Source of the DNA: Haladaptatus sp. QDMS2
GTDB taxonomy: Archaea; Halobacteriota; Halobacteria; Halobacteriales; Halococcaceae
Direction of reading: 5' to 3'
Assembly (NCBI RefSeq): GCF_029338295.1
Contig: NZ_CP119791.1
Location: forward strand, 124,001-188,000
DNA: 64,000 nt
Made by a program: the position numbers and the translations under genes. Shown piece after piece: positions 35,443 through 44,756 of this stretch (positions are counted from its first letter, which is position 1; each line of letters opens with the position of its first letter). The notes beneath the pieces were generated by a model, which saw only the letters and a program-made list of their open reading frames with translations, was not told the DNA's origin and did no database searches.

Positions 35443-36501
35443 ATGCACTACCGAACACTCGGCGACTCGGGCGTCGAGGTCAGCGAAGTCGGCTTCGGTG
35501 CGTGGGTCGTCGGCACCGACTGGTGGGGCGACAAATCGGAAGCCGAATCCATCGAGATGGTCCAGCACGCCCTCTCCGAGGGAATCACCTTCTTCGACAC
35601 CGGTGACGTGTACGGCCACGGCCGCAGCGAGGAACTCATCGGCCAGGCACTCGCAGAACACCGCGACGAAGTCACCATCGGCACGAAAATCGGCTACGAC
35701 TTCTACAACCACGCGCAGGCCGGCCACGGCGAGATTCCGAAGAACCTCGACCCCGACTGGATGCGCCAGTGCGTCGAAAAGAGCATCGACCGCCTCGGCG
35801 TCGAGCACATCGACTTCCTGCAACTGCACAACGCGAACGTAGACGAGGTCACGCCCGAGGTCATGGACGTGCTCTACGAACTGCGCGACGAGGGCCGCGT
35901 GGATGCCCTCGGCTGGGCGCTCGGCCCCTCGATTGGGTGGCTCGCAGAAGGCGACCGCGCCGTCGAACTCGACTTCGACGCCATCCAGACGGTGTACAAC
36001 ATGTTCGAGCAGGTGCCCGGCCAGCACTTCCTCGACACCATCCGTCGTGAGAACGCGGACACCTCCATCATCGCCCGCGTGCCCCACTCCTCGGGCCTCC
36101 TGAACGAGCAGGTCCGTCCGGAGACGGAACTCGAATCCGGTGACCACCGTGGGTTCCGCCCCGACGCCTGGTACGAAACCGGCTGGGATAAACTCGAAAC
36201 CGTGCGCTTCCTCGAACGGGATGGCCAGCGCTCCATGGCCCAGGCCGCAATCCAGTGGCTCCTCAGCCACGACGAAGTCGCCTCCGTCACGCCGACGTTC
36301 CACTCCACCGACGACATCACCGAGTGGGCCGCTGCCTCCGAGACGCCGCCGCTCTCGCCGGAAGAACAGGAGCGCGTCGCCGCGCTCTACGAGACCAACT
36401 TCGAAATCGACCGCAACGACGGCATGGACAGCCTTCGCTCCTCTGTCGATGGCGAAGACATCGAAGCCGCCGGCCTGAAACTTAAGAACGCTGGCGCGTA
36501 A
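35443..36501 (+). CDS. Aldo/keto reductase
   Basis: 352 residues from MHYRTLGDSGVEVSEVGFG. It has the AKR tetrad pattern: Asp and Tyr in FFDTGDVYGHGRSEELIGQAL, Lys in GTKIGYDF and His in LQLHNANVDEV. It uses NADPH to reduce carbonyls. The ATG at 35443 is preferred to the one 13 codons earlier because it gives the family N-terminus. Confidence 0.92.
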   Translation: MHYRTLGDSGVEVSEVGFGAWVVGTDWWGDKSEAESIEMVQHALSEGITFFDTGDVYGHGRSEELIGQALAEHRDEVTIGTKIGYDFYNHAQAGHGEIPKNLDPDWMRQCVEKSIDRLGVEHIDFLQLHNANVDEVTPEVMDVLYELRDEGRVDALGWALGPSIGWLAEGDRAVELDFDAIQTVYNMFEQVPGQHFLDTIRRENADTSIIARVPHSSGLLNEQVRPETELESGDHRGFRPDAWYETGWDKLETVRFLERDGQRSMAQAAIQWLLSHDEVASVTPTFHSTDDITEWAAASETPPLSPEEQERVAALYETNFEIDRNDGMDSLRSSVDGEDIEAAGLKLKNAGA

Positions 36502-36503
36502 TC

Positions 36504-36647
36504 GCAACCCCTCGGTTGCAACTCGAAAACCGAATGCAGGCTGGCGTCTGACGCTGATTTTCGTTCACTTTCACCACGGTTTACCTGTCAGCGACAGCGC
36601 GTAACTGAACTGCAAAGTCGAACCCCTTCGTTGCGAGTCGAGACCCG
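36504..36647 (+). repeat. Diverged direct repeat after the aldo-keto reductase
   Basis: Two similar words lie 116 bp apart in the 234-bp gap 36502-36735: GCAACCCCTCGGTTGC...ACTCGA (36504-36525) and GAACCCCTTCGTTGC...AGTCGA (36620-36641). The first also forms a small hairpin (GCAACC/GGTTGC). No gene is visible here. Confidence 0.3.
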
Positions 36648-36735
36648 CTTACGGAACCTGTCTGACGGTCGAAGTGAAGTGGGCGAACCTGTTGACGGGC
36701 CAAGACTTACGCACCGACGGTGCGGAGGTCTTCAC

Positions 36736-37116
36736 ATGGTAGACGTGCTCCTCGTGAACCAGCGCATCGCGGACGGAAACGTAGACCGCGCGAAGGCTCT
36801 CCTGTCGCAGCTGGACGACCCAGAAACGCTGGACGCCGCACTCGCTATCCTCGACGCGGAGGGCGTCCACACTGAATCGGCGTTCCTTCGGCACGACGAC
36901 GAAGGCCCGTTCGTCACCTACTACATCGAAGCCGAAGACGGCGCGACGGTGTACGACGTGTTCAAACACGTCACCGAAAATCCCGAGGCGCAACCCGACG
37001 AGATGGCGGCCTTCATCGAAGAATTTAACGCCGTGATGGACGGCGACCCGTATCTCGTCGAATCAGAGGTGCTGTACCATCTGGTGAATCCCGAGCGGCC
37101 AGAAAAGGTGAACTGA
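36736..37116 (+). CDS. DUF6176-like small protein
   Basis: 126 residues from MVDVLLVNQRIADGNVDRAK. It alternates helix and strand (ESAFLRHDDEGPFVTYYIEAED, VYDVFKHVTEN), resembling single ferredoxin-like (ABM) domains and, from memory, DUF6176. It converges with the PitA gene, which carries ABM domains itself. Function unknown. Confidence 0.65.
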   Translation: MVDVLLVNQRIADGNVDRAKALLSQLDDPETLDAALAILDAEGVHTESAFLRHDDEGPFVTYYIEAEDGATVYDVFKHVTENPEAQPDEMAAFIEEFNAVMDGDPYLVESEVLYHLVNPERPEKVN

Positions 37117-37120
37117 ACTT

Positions 37121-38944
37121 CTACGCCAAGAAGACGTGCCGCGGCCGGTCTGCAAGGATGTCGCGGCCCCACTGCACGGTGTCGCGGAAAGCTTCACTGC
37201 GGAAGAACGCCATCGCGTCCTCCTTGTCGCGCCACTGGCTGGCGATGAACATGTCGTTCTCGTCGTCCAGATTGGCGAGCAGCGCGGTCTCTAAGTGGCC
37301 GTCCATGTCGTCGAGCAGGCCGCCGACGACCTCGAACTTCTCGACGAAGTCCTCGCGGTGCTCCGGTTTCACGGTGTAGAACATTCCCATTGTCCCGAAG
37401 CCGGATTCTTCGCCGGCGCGGGCGACGATGCCGGGCAGGTCTGCGAGGAACCCGCCTGCGGTGTTGGCCGCGCTCTGGGTCTTCCAGATGCTGACGATGG
37501 CCGTCTTGTCGGCCATCTCGGCGTCGTAGACGGCCGTCTTGACGTGGGTGTCGTAGTGGTCGAACCGTTCGCGCATGCCGTCGACTTCGTCGTAGACTTC
37601 CTGCGGGTCGGCCTCCGAGTAGAGCACCATCGCGTAGACATCTTCGCCGTGTGGCTGGCCGGAGTAGATGTTCAGGTCCTCCAGTTCGGCGCGGAGGTCT
37701 GCGTCTTCGTCAGTGCCGTGTGAGGCGGTCTCGTCTGCTTCGTCGTCGCTCTCGGTGCCCCCTTCTTCGCCAATCTGTGCGCCCATCCCCGACTGGACGC
37801 CTTCTAAGTCGGAGAGGAAGCCGGATGCGGTGTCGGCGGCGCGCTTGTTCTTCCAGAGGCTGATGACGCCCGCGTGGCCGGCGTCGGCCCGCACCGCGGT
37901 CATGACGTGGGTGTCGTAGTGGTCGAAGTTTGTGCGCAGGCCGCTGACTTCGGCGGCGAGGTCCTCTGCGTCGGCGGTGGACTCGAAGATGAGGCCGTAG
38001 CCCGTTTCTGGATACTCGTCGAGTCGGACGCCGTACTTGCGCAGTTCCTGTTCGAACTGGTCGCGGTCGACTTCCTCGTGGGTGTCCTCTTCTGGAACCG
38101 GTGGCTTGCCGCCTGAACTGGCGCTGTCTGCGGATTTCTGCTCAACTGCGGGGGCCGTTCCGGTCGGGACGTGTTCGCCCGCGAGGTAGGCTTCCAGGTC
38201 AGCGGGCGGGAATCGGCGCCCGACGTAGAACTGGCCGAACTCCGCGAAGCGGGAGGTAGAGGGGTCGAAGCGCATCTCGTTGAGCAGTTGTTTTACGTCG
38301 GTCAGGTCGTCGGCGAACAGGGTGACGCCCCACTCCCAGTCGTCCATGCCGATGGAGCCGGTGATGACCTGTTTTACCTTCCCGGCGTACTGCTTGCCGA
38401 TTTCGCCGTGGGCCGAGAGGTGGTCCGCCCGCTCGTCGAACGGCAGGTCGTACCAGTTGTCCTCGGGGCCGCGGCGCTTGCTCATCGGGTAGAAGGAGAC
38501 GAACTCGGCGTCCGGGATGTCCGGCTTGATGCGCGACTGGATGTACCGGGCGATGCCGGTGTCCACGTCGCCGTCCTCCTCGAAGTACTCCTGGGACATG
38601 TACCCCGAAACCTCCGTCACGGAGACGTACGAGGAGGTCTGCTCTGTGAACTGGGCGAAGGCGGTCTGTTCGAACTGGCGCTCTGCGACGTCAAGGTGGG
38701 CCATCGTCGGGCGCAGGTGCAAGATGAGCAGGTCGGCCTTGTGCCCGAGAATCGAGAAGACGGCCGACGCACCCTCCTCCGCATCGGCGAGTGCCTCGTG
38801 GTCGGTGAGGAACTCGACGCCCTCTGCTGTGGCTCGCTCTCGGATGCGGGCGGGGGCCTCGCGCCAGGCGTCCCAGTCCACCGTCCGAAAGTCGTGCAGT
38901 GCGTACCAGCCCTCGTCGGTCTGTGGCGGTTCGCGTCGCTCCAT
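37121..38944 (-). CDS. pitA: PitA-type heme protein: chlorite-dismutase-like domain plus ABM domains
   Basis: 607 residues. An N-terminal Cld/HemQ-like domain (about 1-255) has a probable proximal heme ligand H179 in LSAHGEIGKQYAGKVKQVI. A Ser/Pro/Glu linker follows, then three ferredoxin-like ABM modules at about 290-390, 415-510 and 515-605. The first two share FDHYDTHVxTAV and SxWKxxxAAxTAxGFLxDL, so they are internal duplicates. Haloferax PitA is the known relative. Possible roles are heme synthesis (coproheme decarboxylation) or heme-based detoxification. Confidence 0.85.
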   Translation of the reverse strand: MERREPPQTDEGWYALHDFRTVDWDAWREAPARIRERATAEGVEFLTDHEALADAEEGASAVFSILGHKADLLILHLRPTMAHLDVAERQFEQTAFAQFTEQTSSYVSVTEVSGYMSQEYFEEDGDVDTGIARYIQSRIKPDIPDAEFVSFYPMSKRRGPEDNWYDLPFDERADHLSAHGEIGKQYAGKVKQVITGSIGMDDWEWGVTLFADDLTDVKQLLNEMRFDPSTSRFAEFGQFYVGRRFPPADLEAYLAGEHVPTGTAPAVEQKSADSASSGGKPPVPEEDTHEEVDRDQFEQELRKYGVRLDEYPETGYGLIFESTADAEDLAAEVSGLRTNFDHYDTHVMTAVRADAGHAGVISLWKNKRAADTASGFLSDLEGVQSGMGAQIGEEGGTESDDEADETASHGTDEDADLRAELEDLNIYSGQPHGEDVYAMVLYSEADPQEVYDEVDGMRERFDHYDTHVKTAVYDAEMADKTAIVSIWKTQSAANTAGGFLADLPGIVARAGEESGFGTMGMFYTVKPEHREDFVEKFEVVGGLLDDMDGHLETALLANLDDENDMFIASQWRDKEDAMAFFRSEAFRDTVQWGRDILADRPRHVFLA

Positions 38945-38984
38945 GGATGGACGTTAGCGGGCAAAGATAAGGGCGTTTTGAGTT

Positions 38985-40754
38985 TCAGGCGAGCAGTTGC
39001 GGCCCGAAGATCATCACCACGAGGCCCGCGAGCATCGTGAGGCTAATCGAGGTCGTAATCGCTCTGGACAACTCACGGCCGTCCTGCACGGGAAGTCGCG
39101 AGACGATGGCTTCCGTGCTCGTCCGGAGAATGTGCCCGCCGTCGAGCGGGAACGCCGGAATGCAGTTGAAGAAGCCGAGCTGGAGGTTCACCCAGCCGCT
39201 CCAGAACAGGACGTTGGCGAGGGTGAACACGCCACCGCCGAGGAACGCGAGCGGGCCGCGAATCTCGTAGAAGTTCGTCACCATGTCCACGAACCCGGCG
39301 AAGTTGTAGCTGAGTCCGGGCGAGAGGACGCTCGCGAACGGCAGGAACAGGATGACGCCGATGCGCTGGATGAACGACACTGCGCCGAACCCGCCCTCGC
39401 CGTCGCCGCCGAGTGCCGCGAGGTACTCGTCTGCGGGGTACGGGTCCACGCCGAAGTCGTCAACCGTCACACCGGAGATGCCGGGCTGGGTGAACACGCC
39501 GAGCAGACCGCCACCCGTCCGTGGGTTCTCGTCGAGTTCCACGTCGTAGCTGACCTGTTCACCGTCGAGGACGCCTTCGATGGTCACCGTCTGGCCGGCC
39601 TGCGTGTTCGCGAGTGCTCGCTGGAGTGCCTGCTGGTCCACCGTCCGCGTGCCGTTTACGGACGTGATGACCATCGTCTCCTCTTCGGGTGCGCCAGCGT
39701 CGGTGAGCGGGCCGTCGGGGCTCACCTGTACGAGTGCCCCGGCGGCGAACGTCGCGCTCCCTTTGTCCGTCTGGATGGTCGAGACGGTGCGGTTCTGGAG
39801 GGCGTCACGGAGTTCTGCCTCCGTGCCGACTTGCGTACCGTTCACCGACTGAATCGTCGGCGGGTCGCCAGAGAGGTCGATGCCCTCGACTACGCGGGGG
39901 ACGGCCCCGGTAATGATGAGCGACCGCTCTACGGTGCGTTGTTCGCCGCTTTTGAGCGACACGTCCACGGTTCGGCTCTCGTTCGCGAGGACGGCGTCGA
40001 GTTCGCTCGCGCTCGTCACGTCCTGGCCGTTTATCTGCGTGATGACGTCACCGGGTTGGAGGCCGGCAGCAGCGGCCGCAGAGCCGTCTGCGACGTTTCC
40101 GACCGGTGCGCCGGGCACGACGGCGATAGAGCCGACGACGGGACCGAACAGCAGCGCGAACGCCACGAGCGAGATGGCGAAGTTGTTGGTCACGCCGGCG
40201 GCGAACATCCGCGTCTGTCCGCCGCGGTCGGCCTTCTGTCTGCTCTCCTCGTCGGGTTCGACGAACGCGCCGACGGGAATCAGCGTGAGCAGGGCGAGGC
40301 CCATCGACTCGATTTTTATGTCTTCGACCCGGCAGAGCAGGCCGTGGCCGCCCTCGTGGACGACGAGGCCGATGAGGAGGCCGAGGACGATTTCGGGGGC
40401 CGCAGAGAGCGGGAGGAAGTCGTTGACCCCCGGAATCACGAGGACGTTTCGCGGTTCGGTGATGGCACTCGCCGTTGGCTGGGTGAGCGTGCTGTACGCA
40501 GAGAAGAGCACGGCGAGGAACGACCCGACCATGATAACGAGCGCGATGCCGATGCCGAGATTGCCCCACGCCCGCCAGAACCGACGGGGGCCCGCCAACC
40601 AGTCGAGAAATGCCTTGCCGCGTTGTGTATGAATCGTCGTGATGGGGCCCTGAATCCGCACGGACGGCGGGAGCAGGCCCCGTGCTCGCAGGCCCATTGC
40701 GACGACCGTATAGAAGGCCAGGCCAGCGAGTACCCACACGAGGGTGTCTACCAT
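38985..40754 (-). CDS. Site-2-protease-like membrane metalloprotease with PDZ domains
   Basis: 589 residues. The zinc motif HEGGH is at 133-137 inside a membrane helix, and the second motif FPLDGGHIL is near residue 540. Two PDZ-like regions lie between (about 205-290 and about 305-400; the first has GLQPGDVITQINGQDV). Family M50 enzymes cut transmembrane substrates, usually anti-sigma or lipid regulators in bacteria; haloarchaeal substrates are mostly unknown. Confidence 0.9.
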   Translation of the reverse strand: MVDTLVWVLAGLAFYTVVAMGLRARGLLPPSVRIQGPITTIHTQRGKAFLDWLAGPRRFWRAWGNLGIGIALVIMVGSFLAVLFSAYSTLTQPTASAITEPRNVLVIPGVNDFLPLSAAPEIVLGLLIGLVVHEGGHGLLCRVEDIKIESMGLALLTLIPVGAFVEPDEESRQKADRGGQTRMFAAGVTNNFAISLVAFALLFGPVVGSIAVVPGAPVGNVADGSAAAAAGLQPGDVITQINGQDVTSASELDAVLANESRTVDVSLKSGEQRTVERSLIITGAVPRVVEGIDLSGDPPTIQSVNGTQVGTEAELRDALQNRTVSTIQTDKGSATFAAGALVQVSPDGPLTDAGAPEEETMVITSVNGTRTVDQQALQRALANTQAGQTVTIEGVLDGEQVSYDVELDENPRTGGGLLGVFTQPGISGVTVDDFGVDPYPADEYLAALGGDGEGGFGAVSFIQRIGVILFLPFASVLSPGLSYNFAGFVDMVTNFYEIRGPLAFLGGGVFTLANVLFWSGWVNLQLGFFNCIPAFPLDGGHILRTSTEAIVSRLPVQDGRELSRAITTSISLTMLAGLVVMIFGPQLLA

Positions 40755-40809
40755 TACCCCAAATCAGGTGCCTAACCGCAAAGAGGGTTTTGGGGTACGA
40801 CGAGGTGGG

Positions 40810-42435
40810 TCAGCCCTGTCGGCGCAGGCGGGTCACGACGAACTCCCGGTCGAGTTCGCCGAGGAAGGTGCCGAGTCGCGGCCCCTGTTCGGCGTCGAAA
40901 AATAACCGGTAGCCAGCGGTGAAGAAGTCGCCGACGCCGACGTCGTGGCGCTTTGCCGTCTCGTAGATTTCGCCCTGAATCGCCTCGCCGTCGTGGCCCG
41001 CTTCGACGAACTCAGCGAGGTCTTCGAGGGCGGCCTGTGTCGCCTCGTCGAAGTCCGTCTCCGGCAACTCAACTTGCAGGCGGTAGTTGTACTCGTTGTC
41101 CATGCGCTCGGCCCAGTTGCGCGCCTTCTCGACGCGCTTCAGGGCGTCTTCGACCGCCCACGCGGGCGTGTCGTCGGTGAAGTGCTCCTCGTTGCGCGCC
41201 ATCTCTTCGCGCAGGTCCACGTCGTCGGTCATCCCGAGGACGGCCGCGAAGGTGTAGGGTAGGCGCACGCGGTCTTCGTTCACTTCGTCTACGAGGAACG
41301 GATAGACGCGGTCTGCGAGCGGTTTCAGGTCCTCGTCGTCGGTGCGGTCGAAGTAGATGGCCTCGAAGCGGTCGAAGTCGTCGACGAGCTGGTTCAGCCG
41401 CGAGACGTCGAAGTCGCGGGCCTTCTTCGGCGAGAGCGAGAAGAAGTACTTGAACACTTCCGGTTCGAGGAGTTCGAGCACTTCGTGGGCGGTCACGACG
41501 TTCCCGGCGGAGGAGGAGAGTGCCTCTCCATTGTAGGTGAACCACTCGTATACCATCGGGACGGGGGCCTCGTTGCCGAGGACGTTTTCTGCGATGTCCT
41601 TGCCGGAGGGCCACGACCCGGCGGCGTGGTCCTTGCCGAACGGTTCGTGGTCGACCTTGAGGACCTGCCACTGGGCGGGCCACTCGAAGCGCCACGGCAA
41701 CTTGCCGTCGCGGAAGGTGGCCGTGCCTTTGTGCCCACAGCCCTCGATGACGTTGCCGCCGGCTTTCAGGTCGGTACACTCGTACTCGACGGTGCCCGCC
41801 TCGATGTCGTAGGAAAGCACCGTCTCGGTGAGTTTGCCGCAGTTCTCACAGATGGGATTGAACGGAATGTAGTCGGCATCGACCTTGTCCTGATACTTCG
41901 AGAGCACATCTGCGGCCTTCTCCTGATTTTCGAGCAGGTAGGCGACCACGTCGTCGAACTTGCCTTCGGCGTACAGTTCTGTGTTCGAGATAACCTCGAT
42001 TGGGATGCCGAACGCTTCCGCATTCTTCGCGAGCAGTTTCGTCTGGTGTGCGCCAAAGGAGTCACAGCACCCGAACGGATCGGGCACCGAGGTCAGTGGC
42101 TTGCCGAGGTTGCGCCCGAGTGCGCCCGGATTCTCGAGCTCGCCGAGTTCCTTGATGTTGAAGTCCAGGTCGGCGAGTTTACGCGGAATCTTGCGCAGCG
42201 GGTCCTTGTCGTCGGAGGTGAACACCTGTCGGACCTCGTGGCCGCGCTCGCGGAGGACTTCGGCGACGAAGTAGCCGCGAATAATCTCGTTCAGGTGGCC
42301 GATGTGGGGGATGCCGGAGGGCGAGACGCCGCCCTTGATGATGATGGGGTCTTCGGGGTCGCGCGCTTCTATCTCGTCTGCCACCTCGTCCGCCCAGAAG
42401 ACGCGGTGTTCGGGAGCGGCTGCTGTGTCGCTCAT
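40810..42435 (-). CDS. lysS: Lysyl-tRNA synthetase, class I
   Basis: 541 residues. Class I signatures: HIGH as PHIGHLN in GVSPSGIPHIGHLNE, and a KMSKS-like LSSSAGNVV loop. It has the archaeal class I LysRS-specific zinc-binding ICENCGKLTE region near residue 195. It charges tRNA-Lys. The upstream pyrH gene ends one base before this start, so the two form an operon. Confidence 0.95.
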   Translation of the reverse strand: MSDTAAAPEHRVFWADEVADEIEARDPEDPIIIKGGVSPSGIPHIGHLNEIIRGYFVAEVLRERGHEVRQVFTSDDKDPLRKIPRKLADLDFNIKELGELENPGALGRNLGKPLTSVPDPFGCCDSFGAHQTKLLAKNAEAFGIPIEVISNTELYAEGKFDDVVAYLLENQEKAADVLSKYQDKVDADYIPFNPICENCGKLTETVLSYDIEAGTVEYECTDLKAGGNVIEGCGHKGTATFRDGKLPWRFEWPAQWQVLKVDHEPFGKDHAAGSWPSGKDIAENVLGNEAPVPMVYEWFTYNGEALSSSAGNVVTAHEVLELLEPEVFKYFFSLSPKKARDFDVSRLNQLVDDFDRFEAIYFDRTDDEDLKPLADRVYPFLVDEVNEDRVRLPYTFAAVLGMTDDVDLREEMARNEEHFTDDTPAWAVEDALKRVEKARNWAERMDNEYNYRLQVELPETDFDEATQAALEDLAEFVEAGHDGEAIQGEIYETAKRHDVGVGDFFTAGYRLFFDAEQGPRLGTFLGELDREFVVTRLRRQG

Positions 42436-42436
42436 C

Positions 42437-43153
42437 TTACGGAACCCAGAACGTCGGTTCGTTGCCCACGCCCTCGGGGACGATGTCCGTACCCTCGTGT
42501 TCGCCGGTGCGGACGGCCTTCCCGATGCGCTCGGGGTCGGTGCCGTCTAAGACGATGGCGCGCATCGAGGAGCGCTCGATGAGTTTCGCAGCGAGCAGGT
42601 CGACCGGGGCACTCGACCCCGCGCTCATCTCGATGTTGGCGATGACGTCTACGAGTTCGCTCGCGGTCATCTCCTCGAAGCGCGTGGCGTCAGCTTCTGT
42701 GCGTGGGTCAGCCGAGTAGACACCGTCCACGCTCGTCGCGTAGACGAGCAAGTCGGCGTTCACGTACTCCGCGAGTGCGGCGCTTACGGCGTCGGTCGTC
42801 TGGCCGGGGGTGACGCCACCCATCACGGCGATGTCGCCGCGACGGAGGGCTTCGCCCGCTTCCTCGTAGGTGAGGGCGGGTTTCGGCGCGGCGCGCTCGC
42901 CGAGGGCGGTGAGCAGGAGGCGCGCGTTGAGCCGCGTCACGTCGATGCCCAGCTGGTCGAGCTGGATTTCGTTCGCGCCGTGGGCGCGGGCGGCCTTGAT
43001 GTACTGGCGGGCGACGCCGCCCCCACCGACGACGATGCCGAGGTTGATTCCCTCTCCTGCGAGCGATTCGACGACGGCGGCGTGCTCTTCGACTCGCTCT
43101 GACCCAAGCGACGGTGCGAGCACGCTCCCACCGATAGAAACGACGACCTTCAT
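42437..43153 (-). CDS. pyrH: UMP kinase (archaeal type)
   Basis: 238 residues from MKVVVSIGGSVLAP. It has the amino acid kinase fold, with the GGGG phosphate loop IVVGGGGVARQYI, and GGVTPGQTTDAVSAALAEY and ATSVDGVYSADPR as in archaeal PyrH. It makes UDP from UMP. It leads the lysS operon. Confidence 0.94.
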   Translation of the reverse strand: MKVVVSIGGSVLAPSLGSERVEEHAAVVESLAGEGINLGIVVGGGGVARQYIKAARAHGANEIQLDQLGIDVTRLNARLLLTALGERAAPKPALTYEEAGEALRRGDIAVMGGVTPGQTTDAVSAALAEYVNADLLVYATSVDGVYSADPRTEADATRFEEMTASELVDVIANIEMSAGSSAPVDLLAAKLIERSSMRAIVLDGTDPERIGKAVRTGEHEGTDIVPEGVGNEPTFWVP

Positions 43154-43240
43154 GTCTGTTCGTGGTAGCCCAGAGTTCGCCTTAAGAGTTGCCAACTTGG
43201 CGGCGAAGCGTACAAGCGAGTCGCGCCCGTTTCGGCGGAT

Positions 43241-44029
43241 ATGCAGGTCTTCTCAGTTTGTGGCGACGGGGCCGACGCGCTGGCGGCACGACTCGCCGCG
43301 CGACTCGATTCGAACGGGCGGGTAGCGACGATTTCTCGGGTGGACGTCACACCCGAGGACCCGCGTCCAGCGGGCGTTTCGACAGCCTACACGCTCACTG
43401 ACGCCGGCTGGTCGGGCGCGGGCGACGGGTCGCTTTCGGCCCTCATCGACCGCGTCGCGCCGGACCACGCCTACGCCATCGTCACGGGCGAGCCAGGTGC
43501 GCGACTGCCCCACGTCGTCTGTGGCGACGTCGAACACGCGGGCGAGACGCTCTACCGGGTCGAGGACGCTGAATCGGCAGCCGTTCCCGCAATCGTCGAA
43601 GCCGTAGCGGACCTCGAACCGTACGAGACGCTCGAATCGCTCGTCGCACAGGTCAAGGCTTCAGAACGGGCAGAACTGTCGGGCGCGATCGCCACGTTCA
43701 CGGGTCGCGTGCGTGCGAAGGAGTCTACTAACGATGCGCCGACGGAGTACCTCCAGTTCGAGAAGTACGAGGGCATCGCAGAGGAGCGCATGGACACTAT
43801 CTCGCGGGAACTCGAAGAACGCGACGGCGTCCTCGACGTGGTGATGCACCACCGGACGGGCGTCATCGAGTACGGCGAGGACATCGTCTTCGTGGTCGTG
43901 CTCGCCGCCCACCGTGGTGAGGCCTTCCAGACGGTCGAAGACGGCATCAATCGCCTCAAAGAAGAAGTTCCGCTGTTTAAAAAGGAAGTGACAGTTGACG
44001 AGGAGTTCTGGGTCCACGAACGCCAGTAG
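43241..44029 (+). CDS. moaE: MobB-like / MoaE fusion (molybdopterin synthase large subunit)
   Basis: 262 residues. The N-terminal half (about 1-130) resembles MobB, but its P-loop is degenerate (VCGDGADALAARL, no GKS/T). The C-terminal half is MoaE: GAIATFTGRVR, KYEGIAEERM, VVMHHRTGVIEYGEDIVFVVV and PLFKKEVTVDEEFW, with the catalytic Lys in the last block. It adds sulfur to precursor Z to make molybdopterin, the cofactor of enzymes like the nitrate reductase at the left edge. Confidence 0.88.
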   Translation: MQVFSVCGDGADALAARLAARLDSNGRVATISRVDVTPEDPRPAGVSTAYTLTDAGWSGAGDGSLSALIDRVAPDHAYAIVTGEPGARLPHVVCGDVEHAGETLYRVEDAESAAVPAIVEAVADLEPYETLESLVAQVKASERAELSGAIATFTGRVRAKESTNDAPTEYLQFEKYEGIAEERMDTISRELEERDGVLDVVMHHRTGVIEYGEDIVFVVVLAAHRGEAFQTVEDGINRLKEEVPLFKKEVTVDEEFWVHERQ

Positions 44030-44267
44030 TCTGCGCGCCACTGAGCGCGCGCAATCCGAGGCAAACTGTGCTTGCGGAACAATTTGCCGCATTTGTGGAC
44101 TCGAGACGCTCGAATTTCCCTCGAATATCGTGACTTACCAACTCTTGATTTTACGCCGTTAGCTCGGGCTTTAAAATGTTAAACGCCCGCAAAACACGTC
44201 GTAAAAGATTGTCTGACGGACGCTTCAGCGGTAAAACGACCCAAATCAATCCTAAGGTTCTGGCCCT

Positions 44268-44277
44268 TATATGCTCC
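44268..44277 (+). promoter_or_regulatory. TATA-like box for the DUF7123-like gene
   Basis: CTTATATGCT within the AT-rich gap 44030-44309, about 37 bp before the ATG, gives a short leader. No other gene is seen in this gap. Confidence 0.4.
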
Positions 44278-44309
44278 CGAAGTTTGAATGAGCAGTCGAG
44301 GTGTTAGAG

Positions 44310-44561
44310 ATGAGCGCTACAACGCAGCAGCCCTCCACTGTCAGCAAAGAAGATCGGCTCAAGAACTACCTGAAGCAACGCGCAATGGAGAAGGGTGAAT
44401 TCTTCTTCAAAGGCAAGTTCATCGCCGACGACGTCGGTCTCTCCCCAAAGGAGATCGGCGGGCTGATGGTCAAGCTCAAGGAGTCAGCTACTGACATTAC
44501 CATCGAAAAGTGGTCGTACACGAGCGCCACCACCTGGCGCGTTCAGCAGGCCACGGTCTAA
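44310..44561 (+). CDS. DUF7123-like small basic protein
   Basis: 83 residues from MSATTQQPSTVSKEDRLKNY. A winged-helix-like pattern (KNYLKQRAMEKGEFFFKGKFIADDVGLSPKEIGGLMVKL, then a beta hairpin ending TTWRVQ) is what I recall for DUF7123. It is short, partly basic, and probably binds nucleic acid. Start three codons inside the longest frame. Confidence 0.7.
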   Translation: MSATTQQPSTVSKEDRLKNYLKQRAMEKGEFFFKGKFIADDVGLSPKEIGGLMVKLKESATDITIEKWSYTSATTWRVQQATV

Positions 44562-44589
44562 GCGCCAAACTGCACCTACAGCGAAACCA

Positions 44590-44682
44590 GTCACCGCGTG
44601 CCACCACACGCACTGACATCCCAACAGACGGTCACCGCGTGCCACATTGGTGACCAACCAATCTGCGTGCCACCACACGCAC
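44590..44682. repeat. Array of short hairpins with an exact 18-bp direct repeat
   Basis: GCGTGCCACCACACGCAC occurs at 44596-44613 and 44665-44682. Each copy folds as GCGTG/CACGC with loop CCACCA. Between them, GGTCACC (44630-44636) and GGTGACC (44649-44655) form a third hairpin, and GTCACCGCGTGCCAC also repeats at 44590-44604 and 44631-44645. Located after the DUF7123-like gene and before the M50 protease; terminator or small RNA are both possible. Confidence 0.6.
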
Positions 44683-44756
44683 ACCACACCGTTCCACTTC
44701 TCGTCCCGTGATCCCCGTCACGGGATTTATCAACGCTCCACCCGTAGCGAGAGCCA

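Noticed and set aside
38997-40775. 592-codon plus-strand frame opposite the PDZ protease
   Set aside because: An antisense shadow: His/Arg/Glu-rich with no domain. The minus-strand frame has the HExxH and PDZ motifs.
44580-44700. Possible CRISPR-like array
   Set aside because: Only two exact 18-bp copies with unequal spacing, and each copy is a hairpin with a third hairpin between. There are no regular spacers and no cas genes nearby.
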